Shown: positions 22,401 through 37,400 of the stretch, in pieces | How positions within the stretch are numbered: position 1 is the first letter of the stretch | How the letters are laid out: every line of letters begins with the position of its first letter | Origin: Watersipora subatra | Taxonomy: Eukaryota; Bryozoa; Gymnolaemata; Cheilostomatida; Watersiporidae | Direction of reading: 5' to 3' | Assembly: GCF_963576615.1 (NCBI RefSeq) | Contig: NC_088714.1 | Coordinates: 41,262,072-41,326,071, forward strand | Length of the DNA stretch: 64,000 bases | Program-made: the position numbers and the translations under genes | Notes under the pieces: generated by a model | The model's database searches: none | Told to the model about the DNA's origin: nothing | What the model saw: only the letters and a program-made list of their open reading frames with translations

Positions 22401-25400
22401 AATAGTATAGTCAGGAAAAGCATCATCGTTTTCATTCTAAATACAAACCAGATCCAAATCATATCATTCACAAACTCTATATACTAATTACAGATCAGAA
22501 GCCAACCGTATCATTCACAAAGTCTTTATTCCAAATGCAGTAAACCCTGTCCAATTATCATCGAAATAGACCTCAAGTGTCTACAGACCCATAGGGAATA
22601 TTATTGTGTCAAAGCACCGGAACTTCCTGTAAAAAGGTTTCAACTCATGGAGAACATGATAGCTATATAAACCTGTATAAAGCTATATAAAGCTGTATTC
22701 ATTGCATACGTAATAATTACACCAAAACATGCCAAAACTTACAAATAAGATATGTAGAATATTACTGCCCAGGCAGTCTCCTCTCGTCCTTTCTCCCCAA
22801 TATAATATATGTTTGTCTGCAAACAGTAGTAAAATCATGTTTATTTTGCCTTGTGATACACAGACACAGGCCGAAACAATATAAGCAATGCACTTCTATC
22901 CCTAGATTCAGTCATTGTTCTTTTTAGATTATTATGATAGTTAAAATAATATTTCATGATATGTATTATTACAGTGTGCACAAGTCTGTAAGTGATTCAT
23001 CTTCGATGGCTTGCATCTCAACAGACTAACTCAAGTTCCATCATAGTCAAGTGGGTTGTTGTAAGCACAAACTGAATACTAGTGGGCCTTTGTAAGTTTT
23101 GCTATATTTAATAAGCGGTGTATCAATTATGATATCTGAACTCTTAACTACTAAATTTTTGTGCGTCTGCTTATATCTAATCTATATATATATTTCTCAA
23201 AGTATGTCCGTGTGTCGCATGTCTGTCTGCATTCCGGCTATAGCTATTATTAGAACAGCGGAGCTGGACAACAATGCAGAAGCCTAGCCTTATTAACTAG
23301 CTTAGTGGAATTTTCCATTGGCAATATGCCAGGCTACTAGCATGAAAGGTGCAGTTGTTTGACAAAGTTTTAAAGCCTTCACAGTTGTATTTATTTTTCT
23401 CTTAACTTATTTCAACTACAAAAAACACTTCTCTCATGATATGTAGTTTGAAAGTAAGAATGGGAAATGCTGTTATATGTTAAATACAAATCTAATTTCT
23501 GTCCAGAGACTTTTGTATTACCCGGGCAACGCTGGGTGGTACAGCTAGTAAATGTATATACCAGAATATCCAAACTGCTGAGTGCTTGACCTGTCAGTTA
23601 ATCCAAGGGTCTGGAGTTCATGACCTAGATTTGTTCGTCTCAGATCTCAAACGAAAACTCAGTTCTCGGCCAAACCGGAGCATGCGCATAGGAATTGGAA
23701 CAGCTCCGGAAACAGCATAAAACATTCGTTGACAAAGAGAGAAGCAATTTCAACTTAATAAACTCTTTACAAAAAGGGAGGAACCATCTGGGACAACATC
23801 TCCTCTACCGAAGAAATTTGCTAGGGAGATAGCCCCTCCAGTCGAGTTACCCTAAATTGTTTTGGAGGAGGATTCTCCTTCAAAGATGTGAAGTAAACAT
23901 GCCATTGCTGTTTATATTTTTTTTTTCCTACGATTTTTGATGTAACTGATCTGTTGCATTTCTTTGCTGTTTCATTAATCAATTTCTGCAATTTTTGGTA
24001 TTGTATCTTAACCTCTAATGTTTTCGATGTTTTAAGAGCTAAACATACGAAATGTTTACTTTTGTTTTCTTTTTTCCATCATCATAAATAGAAAACCTTT
24101 TATTAAAGTTAAACACGATCTATATCCACCCGTTTTTATTTATAGTATGCAGTATACAGTACAGCTTATGGTGTGAAATGTAGAATACTTTACTGAAGTT
24201 GTTTTCTCGCCTTGGAACAGATTAAAATTTACATACATTGATTCTAATGGGAAAATTGTTTCGGATCTCGAACAACTCGGTTTTCGAACAACCTTCTGGA
24301 ATGGATTATGTTTCAGAACCGGGGTTCCACTGTATAGACGTCATAATTGCACTTTCGTTTAATCTGATCATTTTAACCGCGATCAAGTTTTGTTGATTTT
24401 AATATTGAAACATCCTGGTAGTCAGATCACCTTAAACATTAGAAACAATTCCAAACGATCAACAAAAACCAATACTTCTTGATAAAATCAACTAAGACTT
24501 TGCATAAGTTTATCCTTAAAATGAAGGTGTCAAGTGTTGGGCCAATAAGATAAAGTGAGGATATTGAGTGCTGGACCTATGCGTCTAACCGAGAGTACTG
24601 TAGCTGTGGGTCAAATATGTCACAGACAAACGGAATCTGTTCATCACACTCCTATCAATCATTAACAACTAATATAATTTTATTAAAATCGAAAGACAGA
24701 CCTACCCCGTGAAAGAATGCAGAAAGAGCCTTGCAATAACATAAAACCAACATAACATAATGTGTTCTGAACACCCGTGACCTGTAACAAGAAAGGTGCC
24801 ATGTAATCTGTCGCACCCAACTATAATATTGCATGGATTAAATGGTATAAGATTTTACGCAGTGAGAGTCACCTTACTGCTTACACTATCATATATCACT
24901 GAGAACTTCTGATAAAAACAGACTATGAATACAAATAAAAACACGGATTAAAACACAATAGAAACGGATGAACCAAAGCTAACTCTGTTGATAGAGTGGT
25001 GGCAAGTACTGCAAGTGAGAAGGGGTAAACAACTACACCATATTTGACTATACCATACTGAACTGTACAATATTTGACTGTACCATATTTGACTGTACCA
25101 TATTTGACTGTACCATATTTGACTGTACCATATTTGACTATACCATACTGAACTGTACAATATTTGACTGTACGATATTTGACTGTACCATATCTGACTA
25201 TACCATATTTGACTACACCATACTTGACTGTACCATATTTGACTACACCATACTTGACTGTACCATATTTGACTACACCATACTTGACTGTACCATATTT
25301 GACTATACCATATTTGACTGTACCATATTTGACTGTACCATATCTGACTATACCAAATCTGACTATACCATATTTGACTGTACCATATTTGACTGTACCA

Positions 25401-28400
25401 TATTTGACTGTACCATATTTGACTGTACGATATTTGACTGTACGATATTTGACTACACCATATTTGACTGTACGATATTTGACTGTACCATATTTGACTG
25501 CACCATATTGAACAGCACCATACTGAACTGTACAATATTTGACTGTACGATATTTGACTGTACGATATTTGACTGTACGATATTTGACTGTACGATATTT
25601 GACTGCACCATATTTGACTGCACCATATTGAACTGTACAATATTTGACTGTACCATATTTGACTGTACCATATTTGACTGTACCATATTTGACTGTACCA
25701 TATCTGACTATACAATACTTGACTGTACCATATTCGACTGTACCATATTTGACTATACCATATTTGACTGTACCATATTTGACTGTACCATATTTGACTG
25801 TGCCATATTTGACTGTGCCATATTTGACTGTACCATATTTAACTGTACGATATTTGACTGTACGATATTTGACTGTACGATATTTGACTGTACGATATTT
25901 GACTACACCATATTTGACTGTACGATATTTGACTGTACCATATTTGACTGCACCATATTGAACTGCACCATACTGAACTGTACGATATTTCACTGTACGA
26001 TATTTGACTACGATATTTGACTGTACCATATTTGACTGCACCATATTTGACTGCACCATATGGAACTGTACAATATTTGACTGTACCATATTTGACTGTA
26101 CCATATTTGACTGTACCATATCTGACTATACAATACTTGACTGTATCATATTTGACTGTATCATATTTGACTGTACCATACTTGACTGTACCATACTTGA
26201 CTGTACCATATTTGACTGTACCATATTTGACTGTACCATATTTGACTGTACCATATCTGACTATACAATACTTGACTGTATCATATTTGACTGTACCATA
26301 TCTGACTATACCATATTTGACTGTACTATATTTGACTATATCATATTTGACTGTACCATATTTGACTGTACCACATCTGACTGTACCATATCTGACTGTA
26401 CCATATTTGACTGTACCATATTTGACTGTACCATATTTGGCTGTACCATTTTTGACTGCACCATACATATGTGTCACAAAAAGTCATTTTCCAAGCGCAG
26501 ATTCTCAGTTCAAACAGCTCAATATAATCAACATTGACACTCACACTGCTTTGCGGAGAATATGCAGCCAGACAAAACTGATGATTACATAGATGAAACC
26601 AATAGTGAAATAGAGGTAAGGCTTGGGAATGTCGCCTGCATTTAAGTATGTAGCTGGATTAGTATTCCTTCCCACAATGCACGCCTAAAATCCAAACTTG
26701 AAATAACAATCACTAAAATTAAGTCATTGAGCGCAATTTGTAAGTACTCAAATTCAAGAACTAAAGATGCTCTTGTCAAGGTACATGTACGATAATTAAC
26801 TTCTGTCTCGTAGCACCTGCTTCAAAATGTCATATGTAAGCAGCAAATGTCACATTGCCTCAACTCCAGGTGTACCTATTTCTTTATTCACCCAGGCAGT
26901 TTAAAAACAGGCTGACTAATAGCAGATTCCATTGGTTGTTCAGCGGTAAACAAGTGCTCATTTATCAATAATTTTAGATGATCAGGGCCAAACAAGTAGT
27001 TCATCTGCGTCATTAATAGAGGTGGAACGAGACACAAGACATTTCGAGTATCGACCTGTCTCGTCCCGTATCGGTCTCGTCTCGACCTAACTATTACCAA
27101 ACTCGAGAAAGGATATAGAACTAAAGCGCCTGCGCATGGCTGTTAAAACATGGCTTTCGCGGTAACAACAACTCTATACGGTATATTGTAATGGATTGCG
27201 GGCAACTGCTTATACCAGGTTCGTTACTACCTGTTGTTATTGATTAAGTTGGCCGCCGAGTCTAATCATGTAGTCCGGACAACGGCCCTTTGAATATATT
27301 GTAGTCTGGATCTGTGTCCTTAAACAGATACCGGGTCGTATCTAATTACCCTCCGAATAATCCAATTTAATAAACAAGACTGTTGCGGGTAAAATATCTG
27401 CATTTTATCGTATCGTGTCCAAACCATTTGCCCTTCATAAAATTCGATCCTCTTTTGTATACTACCAATTGTGGGTAAAACCTGCCCGTACACGGAGAAA
27501 CAAACTAAAGGCTGTGTCGACCATAGTCCGTGTTCGGGTAACAATGACATTATCGTTAGTTCAATATAAGAATATATACAGTAATGCATATAATTTCATG
27601 AGCACAATTTAAATATAATTCACATACTGCAGTTAATACACAAACAAAACTTAAAACAAATACACATGTACAAAGCAGTATGTTTATAATAATTAGTATC
27701 AATCAAGCTCAAAACTCTTAGAAATATACCTATAACTTCGCTATTTTAGAGCTGTTTGTGTCACTTTTGTTTACAAAAATTACATGCATATCGCAATTAA
27801 AATGTTGTATTTAAATCGTTTACACCAGGTGAAAATTCAATTTAAAAAGAGGTTTATCAATTTTATATATTAAGTACACTAGTCCTTGTGTAGTAAAATC
27901 ATCGCCAAATGCACATTATTTTACTGTCTCGTGTCTCGAATTTTTACAAGACACTGTCTCGAGTCTCGTCTCGAACTTAAAAAACCTGTCTCGTTCCACC
28001 TCTAGTGATTAATTCCCTTCCAGTCAGTTCATCAACTTAATTCAATTCATATTTGTTGTATTAAAAATATGAAGTCACTGTTTCCTTGGAACAACAAAAC
28101 ATAACATTTATACAAGCTAAGACACATGAAAATTGTACCTATACTAACTAGTTATATGGCATGGTACTAGCATTGATACAAAATATTAACTGCAGAAAAA
28201 TTGACTGAGCGCAAAAATATTATTCATGAAAAGATTTGCTGAAAAGCAACTCCAAAGACATAATTTCACATGTCATTTCTGTTAATCAGGCAAAATGTTT
28301 TTGATGTCTTTGTGCTTAAAAGTATGATAACTTTGTATTAGAGTCTAATAGTAGAGTAGACCATGATATTAGAGTCTGATAGTATAGTAGAACATGATAT

Positions 28401-31400
28401 TAGAGTCTGATAGTAGAATAGAACATGATATTAGAGTCTGATAGTAGAGTAGAACATGATATTAGAGTCTGATAGTAGAATAGAACATGATATTAGAGTC
28501 TAATAGTAGAGTAGAACATGATATTAGAGTCTGATAGTAGAGTAGAACATTATATTAGAGTCTGATAGTAGAGTAGAACATGATATTAGAGTCTGATAGT
28601 AGAGTAGAACATGATATTAGAGTCTAATAGTAGAGTAGAACATGATATTAGAGTCTAATAGTAGAGTAGAACATGATATTAGAGTCTGATAGTAGAGTAG
28701 AACATGATATTAGGGTGTAAGTGAATAGTAAATAAGTTAATCCTTCAGTCAATATACAAAAGCAATTGCCATGTCACTCTGTATAAATCTGTCACTATAT
28801 ATATAAACCCGTCACTCCGCATAAACCTGTCACTCAGTGTAAACCTGTCACTCCAAATAAACCTGTCACTCCGCATAAACCTGTCACTCCGTACAAACCT
28901 GTCACTCTGCATAAATCTGTCACTTTGAATTAACCTATCACTCCATATAAACCTATCACTCCGCATCAACCCATCACTTCGTGTTAACCTATCACTCCGT
29001 ATAAACCTATCACTCCGTATCAATCTGGCACTCCACATCAACCTGTCACTCTGTATAAACCTGTCACTCTGCATAAATCTGTCACTTTGAATTAACCTAT
29101 CACTCCATATAAACCTATCACTCCGCATCAACCCATCACTTCGTGTTAACCTATCACTCCGTATAAACCTATCACTCCGTATCAATCTGGCACTCCACAT
29201 CAACCTATCTCTCTGTATAAACCTGTCATACGGTATAAACCTGTCACTCTGTATAAACCTGTCACTCTGAATAAACATTCATGAGTATGACAGCATGTGT
29301 AACCAACCACAAATGCTATGGCTACCTACACAGATAAAAAATAAAACCACTTGTAACTTACAGAAAGTTTTTTGATTTGAGAAACCTGACTAGATGCACC
29401 GACACAGTAATTGTTGTGGTAGAATATGGAATAGAGACCCGCATCTCGTTCATTCACCTTCACTTGAAACTGAAAGTAGAGCAAAATGGTTAAAGTGCAA
29501 CCAACAAATAGAAAGCAGGCAGGCATGTAAAAACGTAGAAAGTTAAAACTTACGGAAGCGCGTTGAAAGAGCCGATAGTGTGACAGGCATGAACATTAAT
29601 AAAATAACAGTAATTTGACAGTTAGAGATGTCATTAGCTATTTAGGAAGAAATGCATTAGGAAAACTAACACATAGAATTATATGATGAAGTGACAAAAG
29701 GAAAAAGTAGGTGTGGGGCATAAATTAATGCAAAACAAGTACGAGAACTAAAATAGCATAAGCTCCTCAAAGAGTTGATGAAAAAAAATATAAACATAAA
29801 GGAAGAAATTCAAAATAGACTCAGAACAGGCTGCAGGAGGATGGAGGTTTGGAGCAAACAGCAGCTCTTTTATAGGGCTGAAAAATGTGTATGATTTTAA
29901 GTCCTATACAAACAATGATGACATGCGGAGCTTATTCATGGTTAAATTGATGAAGAAAATATGGGCCACCATTATAAATGAGTGGGCAGCACAATCCTTA
30001 AAACCAAACGGAATTAGAAAAATGAGAATGAACATGAGTAAAAGTGAAAAATAACGAATATGAATAAAAGAGAAGAATAGGAATGGATATGAACAAATGA
30101 AAAGAATAGGAATGAATACGAGTAAATAAAACGATAAGGATGAACAGAACGGTTTCAAGCATGCTTCAGAGCAATTGCAGGAAAAATAACAGAAGAACAA
30201 TTCAAGAAGACTCACGGCAACGGTCAGTGTCAGATTGTGGCCTGAAATATTTGTGTGTAGAGGGAGGGTGACGCGGAGACTGCCTTTCTCTGTAACATAA
30301 AACACTGGCTAACATCAAAAGGCCTTTGCCCGCTGGGGGAAGTTGACACAGAGCCTGGCGATGTGCCAATAATAATATTAATAATCACATTTTGATTCAC
30401 TATGTTTCCATGGTGCGCAGTACTGCGAAGCAGCCCCCTCCGAAGTCGAGGGGAGTGTACGTTTCCATGCTGCGCAGTGGTTTTCAGCAAATTAGCACAG
30501 AAGAGAAATTGTATAAATCGAATCGCCTGATGGAAAAATAGAATCGATCACGGATACCGAATGTCATAAACGGTCTTTTTCATGATTCTGTCGTCATTAT
30601 ACTTTTATTTACAATACACATTCACAAGGTTTTACAAACCTTAACACACTCTTTACAAAGTAATATATTTTTAATAAGTATTTTTAAGTAACATATTATT
30701 TAAACGTTAATTTATGACTTGCCACCTGTTTTTCAAAAAGTGTTGGCATCGATAACAAAGTCCAGGAAAGTAATCACCTCATCATCCTCGTGAATGCAGA
30801 CCATAATTAAATTTAGGTGAAAGAAAATCGGAACAATAGAAAAAAAAACAAGATTAGTGGGACAACCTTTGTACTAGTTTAAGGCCCTCGAAGAATCCGT
30901 CTCCACGGCATGAGAGCTATGCGCACCCACTGCGCAGTCGTTGTTTCCTTGCTGTGAATTTGCACTGGCTTCGCACTGATCAGTGCGCAGTGATTTCAGT
31001 GCGAAGACGCTGTTTCCATGATTCGGAGATAGCGCAACTCCGAAGCACTGCGCATCATGGAAACAGTGATAGTCTGATCCCTCAAACAAGTACTTAGCCA
31101 TATTCATCAGTAGCTTCATATCACTGTGGTGGCAAACTGATCACCCCGACAACCCAGGACAGTATCAACTAAATCTCTTAAATTTCTGATTTGGAATCCA
31201 CTGCATTGAAGAGAAAGCAAAGCCAGCCATGGTAACGTTATACATGATTGCATGTTCTCTGCCTACCCGTTACTCCTGCTTTCGTAGAATTCGTCTGTGG
31301 CTCCACACAGGTGTCTCCATTAGTTGAGGAACTGTGAGAGCTGCTGGACGATACATTTAGCAGAGAATGGCAAGGTTTTTCTGCGCATAGAGGTAGAGGT

Positions 31401-34400
31401 AATAAAGTAACATTCTGCATCTCTGGTGATTTATCCACAATCAAAGCCCTTGCAATAAGAGAAACAAGATAAAAAAACTCGGAGTGAATCCATAAAGGTG
31501 GAAAATCAAGAGAGTAAAAAGTGAACATAGACCACAGCTATGAGACTGAGAAAGTACTTCAGACACAACAGTGAGAAAAATATAACTTTAGATGACAATG
31601 GTAAGTTGATAGAGCAATGTAACTTTAGATGAGAATAGTAAGTTGATAGAGCAATGTAACTTTAGATGAGAGTAGTAAGTTGATAGAGCAATGTAACTTT
31701 AGATGAGAATAGTAAGTTGATAGAGCAATGTAACTTTAGATGAGAGTAGTAAGTTGATAGAGCAATGTAACTTTAGATGAGAATAGTAAGTTGATAGAGC
31801 AATGTAACTTTAGATGAGAATAGTAAGTTGATAGGGCAATGTAACTTTAGATGAGAATAGTAAGTTGATAGAGCAATGTAACTTTAGATGAAAATAGTAA
31901 GTTGATAGAGCAATGTAACTTTAGATGAGAATAGTAAGTTGATAGAACAATGTAACTTTAGATGAGAATAGTAAGTTGATAGAGCAATGTAACTTTAGAT
32001 GAGAATAGTAAGTTGATAGAACAATGTAACTTTAGATGAGAATAGTAAGTTGATAGGGCAATGTAACTTTAGATGAGAATAGTAAGTTGATAGAGCAATG
32101 TAACTTTAGATGAGAATAGTAAGTTGATAGAGCAATGTAACTTTAGATGAGAATAGTAAGTTGATAGAGCAATGTAACTTTAGATGAGAATAGTAAGTTG
32201 ATAGAACAATGTAACTTTAGATGAGAATAGTAAGTTGATAGGGCAATGTAACTTTAGATGAGAATAGTAAGTTGATAGAGCAATGTAACTTTAGATGAGA
32301 ATAGTAAGTTGATAGAGCAATGTAACTTTAGATGAGAATAGTAAGTTGATAGAGCAATGTAACTTTAGATGAGAATAGTAAGTTGATAGAGCAATCAAAT
32401 GTCTACATAACTTATAAGATGAACTTACATAAAAATTTTAGTAAAGTTATCAGAAAGTATCAGTATTTTTCTATCATTTTCTATTGTTTTTGATGTTTGA
32501 GGTCATCTGATAGCCGGGATGTTTTAAGATTATATATTATTATTATATTATGATATCACTATATTCATATCGCATTACAATTTTAGTCCATCAAGAATTT
32601 CATTGTAATTACATCCCTTGCACAACATATCAAACCCGATTCTCAAATTCCTGTCTAAATCTCCCACAATCTTCTTCCCGTGCAGGTCATCGCAGGGTGG
32701 AATTGCAACAAGCCATTTTTTGGAACCAACTCTCTAAGTCTATTAAAGGCATAGAGAAGGTGGACGGTTTCAAGAGAGAACTCAGGTTGTATCTTTTAAC
32801 ATGTGAATAAAACCGAAGACGACAAGCCCAACGCTACGACTAGCTATGCTATTGCGTATTATGGGCTTCACCACTCCTCCAGCTTTTTTCTTTTGCGCAA
32901 CTAATTTTGTTGATGAAAATAAATCACAAATCAGATTAAAATTGACAAAACTTGATCGATGTTAAAACGCTCAGGAGAAAATACATGCTGAAATGACATC
33001 ACTAGTTGCACGGCTGACTGTCTCTATCGTTATTGATATCAACTATTATGTTCAAGCTGCAGCGTTACGCGTCTCTATTCTACCGGTTTCTTTGCTGAAG
33101 TGCAACTATAGACTTCATAATCGTACTTTCCCTTAAATCCGAGTGTTTTAACCGCAGTCAGGTTTTGTCGATTTTAATCTTGAAACATTCTGGCTATCAG
33201 ATCACCTCAAACATAAAAACAACAAATTTGCGTAAAGCTCATCGTGTTACTACCACTTGTACTAGCTATTTTAGAATCCATGATTTTAAACAGTAATAAG
33301 AATTTATGAAACACTGTTCCATACTATTTGAGCAGTAGGTTGAGACCATGTGAAAGAGATTTGTACAAGTATGTACAGTAAAACCTCCTACTTTATGGAA
33401 GTTACTTTCAAGACCTATTGAAAGATTCTGTGCAATACAAACTAGCCTTTTTCTTAGTATGAACCATAATTTTAACACTTGAGGTACTTAACGTGCTTTC
33501 TAAACTTTTGCAATGACTATGCATGAACAGTAAGCGCATGAACAGTAAGCGCATGAACAGTAAGCGCATGAACAGTAAGCGCATGAACAGTAAGCGCATG
33601 AACAGTAAGCGCATGAACAGTAAGCGCATGAACAGTAAGCGCATGAACAGTAAGCGCATGAACAGTAAGCGCATGAACAGTAAGCGCATGAACAGTAAGC
33701 GCATGAACAGTAAGCGCATGAACGGTAAGCGCATGAACGGTAAGCGCATGAACAGTAAGCGCATGAACAGTAAGCGCATGAACAGTAAGCACATGAACAG
33801 TAAGCACATGTACAATGAGCACATGTACATTACATGTACACTCTATATACAATGCTGAAATCCGTAAGAAATTCATAAGAATCTGTAAAAGCATGGCTAA
33901 GACGAGAAGCACAAAAGCAGTAAATGCTAAATATTCTCAAGCCAATCAGCTTCAAGATAGCAAAAGGATTGAGAGTGCTTATTGGAAGGCTTATGTGCAT
34001 ACCTATTATACGTGTATTACTAATATTATTAGTGCTTAGGAAGGAGGCTGGTTAAATTCCATTCAATAACTGAAGTGGTCTGGAGCTAATCCTGTAAGAA
34101 TTAGTAGTATTATCACTGACGTCAACCAGCTAGTTGCAAATATACTTTCATATGAATGCACTGTGAGCTCCGCAATCATGCTATAGTGATGACAATGACA
34201 GTGCATTGCGATGGTATCCAAGTGAAACCCACAATCAGTGAAAATAACACACTGGAGTCGCAGAGTGACAATAATATATACTGCACTGCTGTACACTGTA
34301 CTGACTCATTCATTTATTCATTTCAAAACCAGAAATCGACCACGATTTTCAATCATAAGTTGTCATTATTAAATAAAAATGAAAAAACTTGAGTAGCCCT

Positions 34401-37400
34401 GAAGCCCGTGAAACAGTGAAGCCATAAATAGAAGGAATTACTGTACTGATTTACAGGTTGAGAAACTCTGACAATCATAGATTGGAAGGTCATAGTTTGA
34501 GATCCTAATTGAAAGTCATATATTTCCTGAAAATATATGACATTCTTCTGTTGAAACAAATATTTACTCAAACTTCCTGACATATGTCCAAAAGTTTGTA
34601 TGTAAAGTTGATCGTAAGTCAAGATATGGCTGTATATAGGAGCGCATACTGAACATGATTGCACAAATGGCTAATAGATTAGATGGGAGATGGCTTACCC
34701 TTCCTTTTTATTGTCAGATATTCGAAAGTGAAATTTCATAGTATTTGCTTTGGTGGAACCAGATTGATTGCAAGCATTTATAGGATCTAGAACCCCTTCC
34801 TGAAAACGTCAAACACAGAACACGCTATTAAGTACTGAAAACAAGCAGGAATCACACTGACTATACATGTACACTTGACCAAAGCGCGCATGAACTCAAA
34901 TGAATGAAAAAAATATCTTATACTACCATGCAGGAAATGGCCATACTATGCAGGAAATGGCCATACTTATACATGTAGCTAATACAGCAATCATTAGAAT
35001 CGATAGTAAGCGAGTGATATTGCTACTGTTTCTAGTGCTTGTGCCACATTTTTTTAAGATTCATAAAGTTGAATCAATAACGCTCATCTCTCACCAACAT
35101 AAATTTAGTATCAGTGGCTAAAATACTTCAGTACAAGGGTTGATACCAGTGCCAATACGTGCATGCAAGTAAGGATGAGATGGGAGAGTCCAATAGCCAC
35201 CACAATAAACTCACCCCATACTGTGCATACTTAGAAGAGGACTGATGTGTCTTGTCTATAGTCAGCTTGTATGCCTTTAAAATAAATTAGCACAATAAAA
35301 GATTATCAAAGGTATGACGTGGCTATATCTACACATTTCATTCGACTCATCTCGAGACAGACAACTTTATTGTACCAGGAGTTATTTATTCGTGGAATAA
35401 TTCATGATCTTATCTAAGGTCAGGTCAATGACAAACAAAGACTTATTAGTTATTATTTGTTTATAATATTATTATTATATTATTACTTATTATTTGTTAT
35501 TATAGTTTTATAGCCAACCACCTACTCATCTAAGTAAAAGAACTTAATGCAATATTATCACAGGGTATTCTTGTTAAAAGACTATATAACTTTGCTTAAA
35601 ATAGCCTAATAATTGTAGTGAAAATAATCTTGTAACAAAAATAGTTTAGGGCACATTTTGAGAACATATTGCTAAAAAACTTAAGTCTACTGCATGCAAT
35701 TGATCACAAATACTAGCAAGATTATATAGTTATTGCTATAGTTGATTATATAGTTATTGCTATTGTTGATTATATAGTTATTGCTATTGTTGATTGTATA
35801 GTTATTGCTATTGTTGATTATATAGTTATTGCTATTGTTGATTATATAGTTATTGCTATTGTTGATTATATAGTTATTGCTATTGTTGATTATATAGTTA
35901 TTGCTATTGTTGATTATATAGTTATTGCTATAGTTGATTATATAGTTATTGCTATAGTTGATTATATAGTTATTGCTATTGTTGATTGTATAGTTATTGC
36001 TATTGTTGATTATATAGTTATTGCTATTGTTGATTATATAGTTATTGCTATTGTTGATTATATAGTTATTGCTATTGTTGATTATATAGTTATTGCTATA
36101 GTTGATTATATAGTTATTGCTATTGTTGATTATATAGTTATTGCTATAGTTGATTATATAGTTATTGCTATTGTTGATTATATAGTTATTGCTATAGTTG
36201 ATTATATAGTTATTGCTATAGTTGATTATATAGTTATTGCTATTGTTGATTATATAGTTATTGCTATTGTTGATTATATAGTTATTGCTATAGTTGATTA
36301 TATAGTTATTGCTATTGTTGATTGTATAGTTATTGCTATTGTTGATTATATAGTTATTGCTATTGTTGATTATATAGTTATTGCTATTGTTGATTATATA
36401 GTTATTGCTATTGTTGATTATATAGTTATTGCTATAGTTGATTATATAGTTATTGCTATTGTTGATTATATAGTTATTGCTATTGTTGATTATATAGTTA
36501 TTGCTATAGTTGATTATATAGTTATTGCTATAGTTGATTATATAGTTATTGCTATTGTTGATTATATAGTTATTGCTATAGTTGATTATATAGTTATTGC
36601 TATAGTTGATTATATAGTTATTGCTATTGTTGATTATATAGTTATTGCTATTGTTGATTATATAGTTATTGCTATTGTTAATTATATAGTTATTGCTATT
36701 GTTGATTATATAGTTATTGCTATTGTTGATTATATAGTTATTGCTATTGTTGATTGTATAGTTATTGCTATTGTTGATTATATAGTTATTGCTATTGTTG
36801 ATTATATAGTTATTGCTATAGTTGATTATATAGTTATTGCTATTGTTGATTATATAGTTATTGCTATTGTTGATTATATAGTTATTGCTATAGTTGATTA
36901 TATAGTTATTGCTATTGTTGATTATATAGTTATTGCTATTGTTGATTATATAGTTATTGCTATAGTTGATTATATAGTTATTGCTATTGTTGATTATATA
37001 GTTATTGCTATTGTTGATTGTATAGTTATTGCTATTGTTGATTATATAGTTATTGCTATTGTTGATTATATAGTTATTGCTATTGTTGATTATATAGTTA
37101 TTGCTATTGTTGATTATATAGTTATTGCTATTGTTGATTATATAGTTATTGCTATAGTTGATTATATAGTTATTGCTATTGTTGATTATATAGTTATTGC
37201 TATTGTTGATTATATAGTTATTGCTATTGTAGATTATATAGTTATTGCTATTGTTGATTATATAGTTATTGCTATTGTTGATTATATAGTTATTGCTATT
37301 GTTGATTATATAGTTATTGCTATTGTTGATTATATAGTTATTGCTATTGTTGATTATATAGTTATTGCTATTGTTGATTATATAGTTATTGCTATTGTTG

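Noticed and set aside
24923-26592. Long frames on both strands in the TTTGACTGTACCATA array
   Set aside because: The 15-bp unit has no stop in most frames; no initiation context, no domain and an intronic position.
28337-29282. CRISPR-like regular repeats
   Set aside because: Units are head-to-tail with no unique spacers, there are no cas genes and the setting is an intron in an animal gene.
30874-31119. 81-codon minus-strand frame
   Set aside because: It lies mostly within the TIR MITE at 30403-31065; exons 4 and 5 of the GPR107-like gene join in phase without it.
33523-33858. MNSKR repeat protein
   Set aside because: Perfect 15-bp array; unit identity at the DNA level, with no excess of synonymous changes, points to a satellite rather than a selected peptide repeat.
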